This document shows positions 63,762 to 64,000 of a stretch of DNA of 64,000 bases, in pieces. A program made the position numbers and the translations under genes. Under the pieces are notes generated by a model, which saw only the letters and a list, made by a program, of their open reading frames with translations, was not told the origin of the DNA and ran no database searches. Within the stretch, counting starts at the first letter, position 1. The number at the start of each line of letters is the position of its first letter. Source of the stretch: Chiridota heheva (lineage: Eukaryota > Echinodermata > Holothuroidea > Apodida > Chiridotidae); contig JAIGNY010001459.1 of assembly GCA_020152595.1 (NCBI GenBank), positions 361,001-425,000 on the forward strand, written 5' to 3'.

Positions 63762-64000
63762 AAAATATTTATGCTAAGTATTAAAATTTTCTTCTGTACT
63801 TTTTTTTACGGTAATCAGAAGCTATCTGGCAACAAATTGATGACGTGGGTAAGGACTGCTCTCGCAATGTATGAAATCACTACGAATTATTTTCAGGCGA
63901 AATCACCGGGTCCCCTTTAATGTATGCAACAGGTCTTTGTCTTCTGGGTTTTGTCTTTCATCAATCAGATGACAGCGGAATAAGATACCATGGGAAAGCA

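Overview
The window is AT-rich, intron-rich, repeat-dense animal nuclear DNA. Two protein-coding genes can be supported. On the + strand is a complete nuclear gene for the mitochondrial ribosomal protein MRPS18B (mS40): eight coding exons from 4,061 to 36,400 that splice to 708 nt (235 aa plus stop). On the - strand are the last two coding exons of a LIM-homeobox gene of the Lhx2/9 (apterous) class: the homeodomain exon at 55,622-55,827 and the terminal exon at 51,512-51,943. No LIM-domain exon was recognised up to 64,000, so the 5' part of that gene probably lies beyond the window. The two genes end tail to tail, about 15 kb apart.

The organism is probably an invertebrate deuterostome. A hemichordate is my best guess, but this is inference only. 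The reasons are an Lhx2/9 homeodomain nearly identical to what I know of vertebrate LHX2/LHX9 but with a different C-terminal tail, plus CR1-like and I/Jockey-like non-LTR elements, tRNA-derived SINEs and many short inverted-repeat elements.

Layout: 1-4,060 holds a SINE tail, one MITE and the gene start. 4,061-19,805 carries MRPS18B exons 1-7. Its introns contain two CR1-like LINE tails (both -), a pair of MITEs in opposite orientation that flank exons 3-6, a degenerate GGATGGAT-type minisatellite and a striking 43-bp minisatellite with 10-unit higher-order structure. 19,806-36,305 is a 16.5-kb last intron packed with retrotransposon relics: an RT fragment on -, and on + an almost full-length but internally deleted LINE with EN and RNase H relics whose ORF1 is interrupted by a 402-bp MITE. 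Minisatellites and further MITEs follow. 36,401-51,511 is intergenic, with 24-bp minisatellites at 39.0 and 42.1 kb (the latter split by a MITE), tandem duplications, a palindrome array and LINE scraps. 51,512-55,827 is the 3' end of Lhx2/9. 55,828-64,000 is presumed Lhx2/9 intron or 5' flank and ends in a near-perfect 394-nt inverted repeat around (AT)71.

I do not see an operon, CRISPR array, phage or other novel multigene system. The most interesting material is repeat architecture: the exon-flanking inverted MITEs, the higher-order minisatellite, the long inverted repeat, and a sequence module shared by MITEs with different ends. Splice structures were deduced by reading frames and conserved peptide order, without transcripts. 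Element boundaries without target duplications are approximate.
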